DNA of 64,000 bases from Isoetes taiwanensis (lineage: Eukaryota > Streptophyta > Lycopodiopsida > Isoetales > Isoetaceae). Positions 11,235 through 21,886 of this stretch are shown here, piece by piece; position 1 is the first letter of the stretch, and every line of letters begins with the position of its first letter. The notes below the pieces were generated by a model. That model was given only the letters and a program-made list of their open reading frames with translations. It did no database searches and was not told the origin of the DNA. The translations under genes were made by a program, and so were the position numbers. The DNA is taken from the NCBI GenBank assembly GCA_021234155.1, contig JAJEKV010000013.1:12614669-12678668 (forward strand), given 5' to 3'.

Positions 11235-12548
11235 ATGATTATGTGGTTGCTCGACGCCACCTCTTCCTTTCAAAGTGGCACGCCCGATGGCCCCCGTCGA
11301 TATCCCACTGGTCTTGCTGATTTTCTTCGGTTTGGCCAGAACTCTCCATTGAAGACAAAGGGTTGTGTTGTGCCCTTGTCGCCTTTGATCTCATACCACC
11401 GCGTGCCGATCCCGATTTTCACCTTCAGAGTGGTTCAGCCCATGGCCTACATCTTTCATGATTTCTATCCGGGTGATACAGGAAAACTTTGGAAATGGGC
11501 CCGCGCCCGGCTTTTCCAGGGTGACCCCACTGCGTGCAATGGGTGCTTCGGGATAACAATCCATATCTTATGGATCCCGCTTTCGGACCCAAACTCTTCA
11601 TCGAGTACATGCCCGAGCTTGCCAATCATTTATCTCTCCTCGCGGCGGGCGCGCCGCAACAAATTAGGAAGTATCTAGGACATCCCAAGATCTTCCCTAT
11701 GCACAAATTTATATGCAGCACCTTGCTGGTTACAATCGATTACAAGCTCATTGGATAGCAAGACGGTCCCCCCGGGATGGGATAGCCCTCCCCAACTCTC
11801 GGCTCTACCGGCTTCTCTTTGGGATCGTTGGTGTCGGGCACTTGATCCGGATCTTGTCGATCAATTCAGGGAGATCGCCTTTCGGCCCACCCCCACGGGC
11901 ATGGTTCCTTCTCCCTATGCTTCCCTCGGGCGCACCTCCACGCCCCGTGTTCCCCGACATCCGATTGGCGCCTTCCTTTTTGACCAAGGTCATGGATGGT
12001 CATGCAGTGGACACCACCTCGAATCTCGGCCGGATCTCCGGTGGGATCCACGTTTTGTTCGCCGCTCACATTGGGAAGAAGGTGCCACTCTGGACAACAC
12101 CACCAATTGGATCTACATTGCTAATGAGCGTGGTTGGCAACAGCCCGCGGATGCGCTTCATGGTCTCAACATCTTCTTGCAGAATGCCTCCACCTCACCT
12201 GATCCTTCTGTCCATCTTCAAGCCGGATTTTGCGCTGCCCTCAAATGCATTTTGCTGAGCTCCTTAAATCGGCAGCGTCCCATTTTTCACTGCAATCCAA
12301 ATGCCAGCGTCAGTGCCTTTGGCCTTCAGACCTGTCTCCTCATGGAATGTCAGTACATTTCTTCCGACGCCCACGCTGCCCTTGAAGACATGGTACGCTC
12401 TCGCTTTCTTATTGATGCTGATCCTGCCCTTGGCCAAAACACACCTCAAGCTCTTCAATCACGCCAAGATCTCATAAGCCAGTACCATAATGGTGCCCGT
12501 CCTCACTCCCGTGAGGATCACTTTCAGACCGATGGCTTCCCCCCGTAA
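11235..12548 (+). CDS. extra gypsy ORF C before the 3' LTR
   Basis: The longest clean frame is 11751-12548 (265 aa, starting MDSKTVPPGWDSPP). It ends 36 bp before the polypurine tract, where an env-like or additional ORF would end. Related coding continues upstream in other frames (WVLRDNNPYLMDP near 11545). The 265-aa part contains Trp-rich segments (ASLWDRWCRALDPD, TTNWIYIANERGW) and no hydrophobic segment long enough for a membrane anchor, so it does not look like an envelope protein. It is probably an element-specific protein. I recognise no family. Confidence 0.5.
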
Positions 12549-12584
12549 ACGCTTCCTCCTTTTTCTTCACTCGAAGTGTCGTTT

Positions 12585-12595
12585 GGTGGGGGGAG
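12585..12595 (+). promoter_or_regulatory. polypurine tract
   Basis: GGTGGGGGGAG directly abuts the 3' LTR. It is the expected primer for plus-strand DNA synthesis. Confidence 0.85.
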
Positions 12596-13173
12596 TGTTA
12601 GTCCCGTGCCTCCCGGTACAGGACTATTCATGCATACTGACAGACTGAGTCAAGCTCAAGGATTCTCGATCAACCACGTCGACATCCAAGCCTCCGCAAG
12701 ACTAAGCAGCCGAGACCACGCTTGATCAAAGCCTTGGGTGCCAACAAGAGGCTCCAGACAAGTGATGGGCCCCACCGCCAGCGTCGGCGTCGGCGTGATT
12801 CCGTGCACTTCAAGAGGCACCGCCAACATTCCTCAAATCAGGGCCTCCTTCCGTGAGTCGGCACCGAGATCGGTCGAGTGTCTATATTGGGCCCAAGGCC
12901 ATTGTACTATATATATGAGTAGAGTTAGCTCATAAGTTTTTAGATGAGTTTTGAGTCTTGTCTCCTTCAGTTTTCTCTCTATTGCGAGAGCTCATGTATT
13001 TTCATCATTGATATCAAGGAAGCTTATCATCTTTCTCTCATTTGTTCCGTTTTCTTCTTTTTCTTCTCTTTCAGCAAATCCCGCGTGACATAGTCCCCCG
13101 GACTCTCCTGTTAGATCCACGGGTCCTCACAGAGGGCTGTCTTCCAGGAGTTCCCGAACCCAGACCCCAAACA
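12596..13173 (+). repeat. 3' LTR of the gypsy element
   Basis: It starts TGTTAGTCC, ends CCCCAAACA, is 578 bp long and is preceded by the polypurine tract. The target duplication GACCA follows at 13174-13178. A TATATATA box lies at 12908-12915. Confidence 0.92.
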
Positions 13174-13178
13174 GACCA

Positions 13179-13828
13179 GGGATACAGGATATTGGTTCAA
13201 AAAGAAACATGGAATCTTTTTGTATTCCGGAATACGATTTCGTTTTCGAAAAAACTGGCAGTTCTTGTTTTCTTTGGCAATTTCCTTATGAGGAGTTAGC
13301 GCCTCCCATTTTAGTTTGGCGCTTGCTTGTTTTTAGGTTTTTCCTACAGAAAATACAATCGCTGGCTACATCGCCTTCTTTTTGGGTGTTCTGAAATTTT
13401 TTTCCAAACAGAAAGGCTTGTGTCGTAGCTCGGGATTTTGCTGGGCATTTTTGCTGGGCGGTTAGGCATAGAGCAGAGCTCTTCTAGGTATTCCGGAATG
13501 TTCTAGCAAAAGTACATATTGAGTTTTCTTTTGGTGTCTTACAAGAATCACAGACAGGTGGGATGGCAAGAATCACAGGCAGGTGAATGACATTGGAGTT
13601 TAACCTCTCTATTTGTCGATCAAGAGCTGTGGATTCAAGAACTATGGAGCCGATCAAGAACTATTTGGATTCAAGAACTGTGGAGCCGATCAAGAACTTT
13701 GGAGTTCCGATCAAGAACCGTGGAGTTTGGCAACTGTGGAGTTTTTACAGTTTATGTTTCGAGAATAAGGTCAGCATTTTGTTTTTTCAATGCATGCTGA
13801 AAAATCCTTATGTTGCTTGCTTTTATTC
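13179..13828. other. internal part of the CACTA-like element
   Basis: This stretch resumes the interrupted transposon. It includes two isolated GTATTCCGGAATAC-like palindromes (near 13225 and 13487). A short repeat of the type AAGAACTxTGGAGxCGATC occurs four times at 13620-13740. No convincing coding was seen. Confidence 0.45.
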
Positions 13829-14012
13829 AGAAAAGGGCCAGATGGTTTGTAACTATATGTTGAATCACCAGACTGTGTCCAATATTAAATATGCTGAACC
13901 TCTTCCTGGAGAAATTGCTGGGGAAGATAACTCTCAAAAACTCATGCTTGATATAAGATCACTTTGTAGACAGGGGAAACTAAAGCAAGCCTTGAGAATT
14001 CTGGACACATAG
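13829..14012 (+). pseudogene. captured exon, PPR-like C-terminal fragment
   Basis: After a TTTTATTCAG acceptor-like border the frame reads through LPGEIAGEDNSQKLMLDIRS and LCRQGKLKQALRILDT, then stops. The last motif (LCRQGKLKQALRIL) resembles the helix pair of a pentatricopeptide repeat, the organelle RNA-binding repeat expanded in land plants. It is only part of one repeat, inside a DNA transposon, so I read it as captured host coding sequence. Confidence 0.4.
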
Positions 14013-14049
14013 GAAATTCTGAACTTAGTCTCTGCATCTACCTTCTCCT

Positions 14050-14126
14050 TTTGTATTGGGTCCCATAGACCGATTGGTCTCCGTGGACGATAAAAGTACC
14101 TTCCTTCCTTCCTTCCTTCCTTCCTT
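14050..14126. repeat. hairpin plus (CTTC)n mini-element, copy 1
   Basis: TTGTATTGGGTCCCATAGAC begins a stretch whose core folds back (AGACC gatt GGTCT, flanked by GTCC..GGAC). It ends in GATAAAAGTA and a (CTTC)n run. The same ~70 bases occur reversed at 63047-63117. Confidence 0.75.
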
Positions 14127-14132
14127 GTCATT

Positions 14133-14290
14133 TCCATATGTAATGCGAGATGGTAGTTCCTTAAGGGACATTTTTATAAAAGAACTGAAGAAGGAACATG
14201 ATTCCCAAGCAACTGTAAGAAATGTGGTGACCCTCGGTTGTTCTGGAGAGCAGGATGATTTAAATGGAGCATCTGTTCTTAAGGAGACGG
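14133..14290 (+). pseudogene. captured exon, unknown protein
   Basis: The frame MRDGSSLRDIFIKELKKEHD continues through VTLGCSGEQDDLNGASVLKE to a clear donor-like GAG|GTATGTG at 14290. It looks like an acidic, hydrophilic exon fragment. It is separated from the previous exon-like piece by the hairpin mini-element and may be the same captured gene. Confidence 0.35.
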
Positions 14291-14319
14291 AGGTATGTGT
14301 ATATCAGCTTGTAAAGATG

Positions 14320-15300
14320 TAATTTATGCACTACACAAAGTATTGAAATGCTTTGGATATTTGTACTTTGCATCAGAATTATGTTTTGGAAGCGCTCTTT
14401 GTGGTAAGTTTTGTCATTTTTATGTTGCAGTTTGACCAGGTTTATTGTCACTAATTCAAGTAACTTTGTTCAACAGAGCATTGTTGCTAAAATCATTTTA
14501 GTGTCAGGGCTTTGCTGTGTGATGGGTATTCAAGCACCATCTAGATTTGAATCTCCCCATGAGTCTTAAAGTGGATACAACACGTTTTGAAATCAGTGAA
14601 TGGCTTTCCGGATGATGTTTAAGCTTCTACGAGCTTATCTAGTTCTATTTCAAATGCACAAAGCTCGTATTTGTAAAATTGTTTTTGGGGATTGTAATAT
14701 ATATATTAAGTTGCCAACAAGCCTATTTGATCAATCAAAAAGATATTAGGCTCTTGATTTGGTGTCAATTAAAAGCTTTGCTGCTAAAAGAATGATGTTT
14801 TGAGAATGGAAAATATATGCTTCCAGCATACTTTACAGCATATTAGTGTTGAGCCTCAAAACCATTTCCAAAAAAGATTTTCAAACTAAGATTTTCAAGC
14901 CTTTAGAATTCTGGACATATAGCTTTTAAATACATAGAAAATTTGGGGCACAGGTTGGCTTGAGAATTTGAGATACAATTGTTATCTTTGTTAACAAAAT
15001 TCAGGACCTTCCATGTAACCTACAAGTGTTATCTTTGTTACCATTATTCAGGAGCTTCCATGTAAACTATTATCAATGGATTATATATATTGAGCTTTTT
15101 GTCAATAGGACTTAAACAATGAACACTTATCCAATGTTAGCAACATTGTCATCTGCAAAGATAGTGTTCAACCAACTAGACATATTTTCTTTGAGCCTAA
15201 ACCTAAGAGAGGCATCCCAATTGGCAATATAGAAGCCTTCACAATATGTTACAGAAAATACACGAGTATCCCAAGTATCTAAGGGTACTAACATGATACA
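14320..15300. other. non-coding spacer of the CACTA-like element
   Basis: It is AT-rich with no frame worth reporting. A near-duplicate phrase (TGTTATCTTTGTTA..ATTCAGGA(C/G)CTTCCATGTAA) occurs at about 14975-15020 and 15025-15070, a 50-bp direct repeat. Confidence 0.5.
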
Positions 15301-15311
15301 GGTTTGATTTC

Positions 15312-15486
15312 GGAATACACGTTTGATTTCTTAGAAAGCAAAGGTGTATTTCGGAATACACATTTGCTTCCTCAGGAAAGCAAAAGTGTATTCCGGAATA
15401 CACTTTTGCTTTCTCTGAGAATCCAAAGTGTATTCTGGAATACACGTTTGTTTTTAAAAAAAGCAAAAGTGTATTCCAGAATACAC
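15312..15486. repeat. tandem palindrome repeat, right subterminal array
   Basis: Copies of GTGTATTCCGGAATACAC or close variants lie at 15344-15361, 15386-15403, 15428-15445 and 15469-15486, with a half copy at 15312. Spacing is 41-42 bp. It is the same repeat as 1051-1192. Confidence 0.85.
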
Positions 15487-15926
15487 TTTTGTTTTTACAT
15501 TTTTTGTTGTGTGTGTCCTAGTGTTCATTTATGTACTTGATTTTTTTCTTGTTTTTTATTCAGCCCATATAACGTCAAACATGTTTGATGGAACAACTAA
15601 ACGTGGACTACCCTTTAAGGTTCCAAAAGTGGACCACCAAAGGAGCAGACAGGGGAGAAGGATAAAGCTGAGTCGAGCAAAAAGACATGACAACGTTAAC
15701 ATTATTTAGAGAGTTTTATGCTAAACCATGACAACGTTAACATTATATTACTGCCAGAAATGATGTACTAAAAATTATTATTGAAATATTTATTATTCTT
15801 ATATCTCTATTTTGATGTTTTTGAAGTCTTACTTTCATGGATTGTACATTCATGTCTAAATTTTGCCAGTTTTAAGTTTGTGGTATTTCAAAAATACAAA
15901 CTTGACACTTAATGGGGTGTCAAAAT

Positions 15927-15959
<33 letters not shown>

Positions 15960-15994
15960 GAACCTCTAGAAATTTTTTAGTTACTCTAAAAATG
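15487..15994. other. right subterminal spacer
   Basis: This is AT-rich sequence with a direct repeat of ACATGACAACGTTAACATTAT-like sequence (15687 and 15727) and an A-run of about 31 bases at 15928-15958, preceded by GACACTTAATGGGGTGTC, a small hairpin. No gene was seen. Confidence 0.5.
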
Positions 15995-16078
15995 GTCATT
16001 TTTTAGAGCATGTTGTTTTTTTGAAGGGAATCTTTGAAACGAGAGTTATGCAACACTCCCGTTTCATTTGCAATAGTG
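15995..16078 (-). repeat. right terminal inverted repeat
   Basis: On the reverse strand it begins CACTATTGCAAATGAAACGGG and continues with CTCTCGTTTCAAAGATTCCC, mirroring the left end at 678-775. Confidence 0.6.
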
Positions 16079-16081
16079 TTT

Positions 16082-16215
16082 TGCTTACATAAATTGTCCT
16101 ATTTTCCATATTTCAATACAGTTCAACTCAAGCATTGCACAACTACGAGGGAGCCCTTCCAATCTGCTGCTACTGTCTCTCAAGGCAGATATGTATTCTC
16201 AAACTCATACATGAA
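16082..16215 (+). repeat. copia LTR fragment, part 2
   Basis: TTGCTTACATAAATTGTCCT through CTGTCTCTCAAGGCAG, ending in TTCTCA, is the remainder of the LTR begun at 565. It is followed by kinase 3'-flanking sequence, the same junction as in every right-array unit. Confidence 0.75.
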
Positions 16216-16778
16216 TATATGATTCCATTATCTATTCAATTTTGTATGATTATATAAGATTCTCGTTTTCTACCATATGCATCATATTTAATTTCAGGAT
16301 GAAGCGACTAGATCTGACTCATGACTTTATCTTCCATAGAATGTTATTTCAATATTTAAATTCATAATTCATTTGTGCCATCTACAAATGCATAAATCCC
16401 AATACAACATAATTAATTCTCATGCTAAGGCAACTCAACACTCCTAACAACAACAATTTTGCTACATCTACAGCCTTTTCGTTCCTCGCAATATGACACT
16501 ACTTATGCCTAGCACCGTTACCATACCAATTGAAGCAAAGAGTATAATAAAATGCATACCCACATATTGCAACACACCCATTATGCAAATGACACAAAGA
16601 AGTCTATTAAAGTGTAAAATCCAACAAATAGCTGTAGTCTAAATGGGAAACTGCAAGGCAGTAATAGCCCAAGGGTTATTACAAAATAATGGAATTTTAA
16701 CAGACTTATACAACTTTTTTTGTGTAGTTATCACACCAAAACAACAAATTGTTTCCACGGATCTGATACTGCCTAAAC

Positions 16779-18115
16779 TTAAATCGTTGATGCCATTTGG
16801 AAAAGGGTTAAGACATCTTGACTCTGGTGGACGAAAATCTTGGAAGGAGAAATGCCTTTCGCTAATAAATATTCTAGATCAGCTTTTAAGATGAAGACAC
16901 GATCAGACAATGAAGGATCGACCCTCCGCTGCCAAGTAATATATACCAATGGTAAAGGTAGGCTGTGTTTGCTGGACTGATTGCAGGAGATCGTCCACCT
17001 CCACCATAGCACCAGGAATCTCAGATCCACTGATGAAAATGCCGCTAAAGATTGGGTAGGTTTCCAGAATATCAAGTATGAACCTAATTTGGTCTGATGT
17101 AACTCTTCCTTCTCCACTAACCCAAATGGAAAGAGAGACATTGAACCTTTTGCCTTGATCTGTTAGAAGCTTTTTGCATTGCCCAAGTATTCCTAGATCT
17201 TGGGGATGATTTCCAACTTCTCTAATTTGAGGATCTACACCATCATTTTATTGATCTCAACCTTCCCATCACTTAGACTTAGATATGCGCATGGAACTAT
17301 CATAAAATCTAGTTCGTCAACAGGAATCCTTTTCAAAGAATCCTTCGGGTTTAAAATATAATGCAATCGAAGATGTGGATTTGAAGTTTAGGGCATTGCA
17401 GGAACGCCAATTTTGGATCTTAAGTCTCCAGTTTGAAGCAGTTCTGAAAGCAAGAGCTTTTCCTTGATATCCCACAATGCATCACAAATGTGTGCAAAAT
17501 CAGGACGGTCATGGGCTTTATGGTCCAAGCAACCAGCTATCAGATTCTTCAGTGTCACATAAATGTCCATTCTCAAAACATTTTGTTTCATCTCATCCCT
17601 CATATGCTTAATCAGTGTTGGAGTAAGTCTAACACCGTCATGTAGGAGTTCCCTCTGACGAGTAAGAATTTGAGAACATACCAGCCCAAAACTGAAAACA
17701 TCCACCTTCTTGCTATAGTTAGTTTGCCCTTCCAAATTGATCTCAGGTGCCATGTACAGCTTTGTACCTGCTATGCATGTATTAGGACCTGTCCCAAAAT
17801 TGTCTTTTTTCACGCCAAAGTCAGCCAAGTTGATTAGCAAACTCTCATCAAAATGTTATCTGGCTTCATATCTCTATAAATCACATCATGATCATGCAAA
17901 TGATTCATAGCTTTTGGAATTTATAGGATGATATCCATAATTTCTCGAGTCTTTAGAACAGGCTTTTTCTCTTCTCTTCCTATGAGGGCACTAAGATTTT
18001 CAGACATGAGTTCTAAAACAAGGCATTTCATCTTCCCTCTACCATCATTTTCCTGTTCATAATGGCCTAGTAGTTGGACTATGTGAGATGAATTGCTGCT
18101 GCTCAAGATATGCAC
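16779..18115 (-). pseudogene. TKL-type protein kinase gene, 3' part, copy K1
   Basis: Read on the minus strand: N-lobe end (HILSSSNSSHIVQLLGHYE, LVLELMSENLSALI), catalytic loop YRDMKPDN near 17855 (the usual HRD is YRD), then after a frameshift ADFGVKK (DFG intact), YMAPEI and VDVFSFGLVCSQIL, and the helical end HDRPDFAHICDALWDIKEKL. A C-terminal extension without a family I recognise follows (FILDILETYPIFSGIF; ILKADLxxLLAKGISPSKIF) to a stop at 16779. The family resembles plant tyrosine-kinase-like kinases. The copy is cut at 18115 by copia sequence, lacks the ATP-binding glycine loop, and has frameshifts, so it is a pseudogene. Confidence 0.8.
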
Positions 18116-18650
18116 ATCCATCAACTGGATGTTAAGACTGCATTTCTCAATGGTAACTTGGAAGAAGATATCTTCATGAAACAACCTGAACGTTATGTTC
18201 AACCCGGACAAGAGACTCTAGTATGCAAGTTACATAAGTCTTTATATGGCTTCAAATAGTCTCCACGAGCATGGTATCAATGGATTGACACCTTTCTCAA
18301 GTCACATAGCTATGAGCAAGGGGGAGTAGACAGTAACATCTATATCAAGAAGAGAAAGTGTCATATTTTGCTCCTAGCTCTGTATGTGGATGATGCCATT
18401 TTAATAAGCAACGACTTGAATATTCTGAGCGAGTGTAAACAAATTCTCGCCAAAAGAATTTCAAATGACTGATTATGGTGAAAATGCTTTCTGCTTAGGA
18501 ATCCAAGTTCTAAGAAATCGGAAAAAGAAGACAATTCATCCCAGTCAACAAAAATATATTAAAGATCTCTTCAAGAAATTTGAGATGGATAACATCATGC
18601 CAATAAGTACTCCAATGGATCTTATATATAATACTAAAAGCAAAATAAGG
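18116..18650 (+). pseudogene. Ty1/copia reverse transcriptase fragment, copy 1
   Basis: The plus strand reads QLDVKTAFLNGNLEEDIFM, VCKLHKSLYGFK, then TAG, SPRAWYQWIDTFLKSHSY, ILLLALYVDDAILIS and a frame change to FCLGIQVLRN and ISTPMD. VDVKTAFLNG, LYGFKQSPRAW and YVDD are copia RT landmarks, YVDD being the catalytic box. The Gln codon of LYGFKQSPRAW is TAG. Both ends are cut: left into the kinase, right into an unrelated segment at about 18655. Confidence 0.9.
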
Positions 18651-19440
18651 GATAGTCTGTGCGCCATCTTGGCGGTCGATTTTGTTCTTCTCATTTTAGT
18701 CGTTGGATTTTTCGTTACATGATGCGCTACTTCTTCGCACATGATGTGCTACTTCTTTGCAAGCATCACACCTCGGTTATCGCTTGTAATGGCGACCTTC
18801 TTTATGCAATGCAATTGCATTTTGGTTCGCACTACAGAGCCATTTCGATTTCTCTGCTGCAAAACCTTCTTTGTCTCTATTCTAGGCTAAAATCTCTGTC
18901 TCTATTCTAGGTTAAAATATCTGTTTATTGCACTGGTCCCAGGGAACCAGACTGCTTTCAGAAATCATGTGCATAATGGTAAGATAGAAACCTCTTCTAA
19001 ATATTACCACGATCATGGATTTTAACATTTGCTTTTGGATTTTGTGCTTTACAATGTTGTATGGTAATTGCTTAGGTGCTTAGATAACCCGCATGAGATT
19101 TCTTCTTTCTCGCTTGCCCCTATACAACAAATTCCGTTTTGTGAGAAATTCCACACTCTATTTTGCGAGAGTTCTTTTGGAAGGTGCTAAGGATGAATAC
19201 AATCTCTGCAGCTTGCTCTTCCGTCAAACAGACAAATGTTTGCAAGCTCATTATTCAGGCAATTAGCATTGGTATGTATGCCCATACGGTTTTCTTTTAT
19301 GCTTTTTTCAGCTGGTTCCTTATGATCTCTTCAACTATTCCATTGTCAGGAACGACGGTTGCAACATCGTTAATCATATGGAAAGTTCTAATGTGTGCTT
19401 ATGTGTGCGCCCACAAAATGGAATAAAATGTACTAAAGTA
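18651..19440 (+). other. exon-like segment of unknown gene, copy 1
   Basis: This segment begins GCGCCATCTTGGCGGTCG. It looks like a gene start with an exon donor at ATG|GTAAGATAG near 18980. A later piece has intron-like borders (GCATTG|GTATGT near 19272; TTTTTTCAG|CTGG near 19310). The exon after the acceptor reads LVPYDLFNYSIVRNDGCN in frame to a stop at about 19450. I do not recognise the protein. A near-identical copy is at 21886-22664. Confidence 0.4.
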
Positions 19441-20550
19441 AGCACGTAAGTTTCATCAATCGTGAGTGCATATTAGTTTCAAAGCACTTTTTATTTGGGC
19501 AAATAATACAATGGCAGAATACATGGCTCCCTACAAACATGAATATGAATTCTCAAATTCATATTCTCAAATATATATTCTCAAATTCATACATGAATAT
19601 ATGATTCCAAAATCTATTCAATTTTGTATGATTATATAAGATTCTCGTTTTCTTGCCATATGCATCATATTTAATTTCAGGATGAAGCGACTAGATCTGA
19701 CTCATGACTTTATCTTCCATAGGATGTTATTTCAATATTTAAATTCATAATTCATTTGTGCCACCTACAAAAGCATAAATTCCAATACAACACAATTAAT
19801 TCTCATGCTAGGGCAACTCAACACTCCTAACAACAACAATTTTGCTATATCTACAACTTTTTCATTCCTCGCAATATGACACTACTTATGCCCGGCATCG
19901 TTACCATACCAATTGAAGCAAGGACTAATAATAAAATGCATACCCACGTATTGCAACACACACCCATTATGCAAATGACACAAGGAAGTTTATTAAAGTG
20001 TAAAATCCAACAAATAGCTGCAGTCTAAATGGGAAACTACAAGGCAGTAAAAGCCCAAGGGTTATTACAAAATAATGGAATTTTAACACTTATACAACTT
20101 TTTTTGTGTAGTTATCACAGCAAACAACAAGTTGTTTCGACGGATCTGATACCGCCCACCTTAACTTAAATCGTTGATGCCATTTGGAAAAGCGTTAAGA
20201 CATCTTGACTCTGGTGGAGGAAAATCTTGGAAGGAGAAATGTCTTTCGCTAATAAAGATTCTAGATCATCTTTTAAGATGAAGACACGATCAAACAATGA
20301 AGGATCGACCATTTTGACTGCTGCCAAGTAATCTATACCAATGGTAAAGGTAGGCCGTGTTTGCCGTGCAGGAGATCGCCCACCTCCACCATAGCACCAG
20401 GAATCTCAGATTCAATGATGAAAATGCCGCTAAAGATTGGGTAGATTTCCAGAATATCAAGTATGAACCTAATTTGGTCTGCCAGCTTGGTTAGTGCAAC
20501 AAAATATTGAAGAGTGTACAGAATCAAAGAAGGATGTTGAGATCTAAGGA

Positions 20551-21280
20551 ATGATTATTTTTCCTTTATGTTTGGCTGCAGGTTCTACAAGTAAGGCCTT
20601 AGGATATTGGCAACTTATGAATGGTTGCACTTGCAACATACCACGAGTGTCTAACTTTGAAAACCAAGGCTCCAGGTTTATAACAATGTTCCCATGGTTC
20701 CATTCCTGTATTTCTCTTCAAGACATTCTTGGCCAGGAACTAAGTACAGGCTACTGGATTTATTACGATCATCTGCCAATTGTAATAATGCTATATATAC
20801 TAATATTTAGTAATGATGGGAGGTGATACCATGATTCCATTCCTGTATTTCTCTTAAAGACGTTCTTGGTGAGAAAATACAAGCTATTGGATTTATTACG
20901 ATCATGTGCCAACTATAATAACGCTATATACACTAACATTTAGTTATGACATTTACTTCATGATCGTCTCATATCCTCATGTTCTATGAAGTCCAACTTT
21001 GATCATTTCGAGTGCTCTTTTAGGTGACACAATGATTGCACTATTTCGTTCTTATATTATTTATATATGATGCAGACTCATGACAAACCGTACGACGTTT
21101 TCAGTTGGTTATACCTAAACTTCAAAAGTGGCTTGCAAACTGACATGCGGAATCATTTTTTGACCTTAGCATTCCATTCCACGCTTCCACAACTTCTCAG
21201 AGCACCACATGTGCATGACTTGGCATTATACATACTTGAGGTTCTAGATAAACGTCTGCAATTACTGAGCCCTCAGTAGT
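20551..21280 (+). other. exon-like segment of unknown gene, copy 1 of 4
   Basis: TTTGGCTGCAG|GTTCTACAAG is a good acceptor. The frame then reads SKALGYWQLMNGCTCNIPRV and FITMFPWFHSCISLQDILGQ. A 125-bp part is duplicated in tandem inside it (20693 and 20829). A second acceptor (TATGATGCAG|ACTCATGAC, 21072) starts a piece reading THDKPYDVFSWLYLNFKSG; only this unit continues with LPQLLRAPHVHDLALYILEV. The other copies start near 23739, 25650 and 27376. Function unknown. Confidence 0.4.
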
Positions 21281-21466
21281 CATTATCTCCGCTTGTCTAG
21301 TATCATCATTACTGCAAAAACTATTCCTTGCTTAATGCCCCAGAAATGGAACCACAAAATGACGCAATTACATAAAAAAATGCACAATATGTGGCATTTA
21401 CATAAAACATAAAAATACTCAAAGTTGAGTCATTAATTAAGCAAGCCTGGCTAAAGCACACATTGT

Positions 21467-21886
21467 AAGTCTTTATATGGCTTCAAATAGTTTCCACGAG
21501 CATGGTATCAATGGATTGACACCTTTCTCAAGTCACATAGCTATGAGCAAGGGGGAGTAGACAGTAACATCTATATCAAGAAGAGAAAGTGTCATATTTT
21601 GCTCCTAGCTCTGTATGTGGATGATGCCATATTAATAAGCAACGACTTGAATATTCTGAGCGAGTGTAAACAAATTCTTGCCAAAAGAATTTCAAATGAC
21701 TGATTATGGTGAAAATGCTTTCTGCTTAGGAATCCAAGTTATAAGAAATCGGAAAAAGAAGACAATTCATTCCAGTCAACAAAAATATATTAAAGATCTC
21801 TTTAAGAAATTTGAGATGGATAACAGCACGCCAATAAGTACTCCAATGGATCTTATATGTAATACTAAAAGCAAAATAAGGGATAG
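21467..21886 (+). pseudogene. Ty1/copia reverse transcriptase fragment, copy 2
   Basis: This duplicates 18236-18655, offset 3,231 bp, with a few substitutions. It has the same TAG stop in LYGFK*SPRAW and the same frame change, so the damage preceded the duplication. Confidence 0.9.

Larger units (their letters stand above)
1392..13173 (+). mobile_element. Ty3/gypsy LTR retrotransposon, defective
   Basis: The 11,782-bp element is bounded by two LTRs (593 and 578 bp) that begin TGTTAGTC and end CCCCAAACA, with GACCA target duplications. Domain order is gag with three zinc knuckles, protease, reverse transcriptase, RNase H, integrase. Integrase after RNase H defines Ty3/gypsy (Metaviridae). The frames change many times, and the LTRs differ by many substitutions and small indels, so this is an old copy unable to make its own proteins. 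Unusual features are about 4.7 kb of coding-like DNA between integrase and the 3' LTR, and a hAT-like insertion inside that extra region. It sits inside the CACTA-like element. I did not recognise the tRNA primer site after 1984. Confidence 0.95.
678..16078. mobile_element. CACTA-like DNA transposon carrying a nested gypsy element
   Basis: This is the DNA that splits the copia LTR. It begins CACTTGCAATAGGG and, read from the other strand at 16078, begins CACTATTGCAAATG. Both ends then share TGCAA..GAAACGGGAG and, further in, CAAAGA(A/T)TCC followed by a CAAAAAAA run. TTT flanks both sides (675-677 and 16079-16081). CACT(A) termini, a 3-bp duplication and repeated subterminal motifs (GAAACGGGAG occurs twice at the left end) are features of the CACTA/EnSpm superfamily. 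Removing the gypsy insertion leaves about 3.6 kb. No transposase is visible, so this is a non-autonomous copy. It holds exon-like pieces at 13.8-14.3 kb, which suggests gene capture. Intact LTR copies read ctctttcacctgctt at this site, so the exact left border could be shifted by about three bases. Confidence 0.6.

Noticed and set aside
11751-12548. Envelope-like gene of the gypsy element
   Set aside because: The position fits, but there is no signal peptide, membrane anchor or cleavage-like site, so no env call is made.
15928-15958. Poly(A) tail of a retrotransposed gene
   Set aside because: No retrogene or LINE end precedes it, and it lies inside the subterminal part of the CACTA-like element. 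Treated as a simple A-run.
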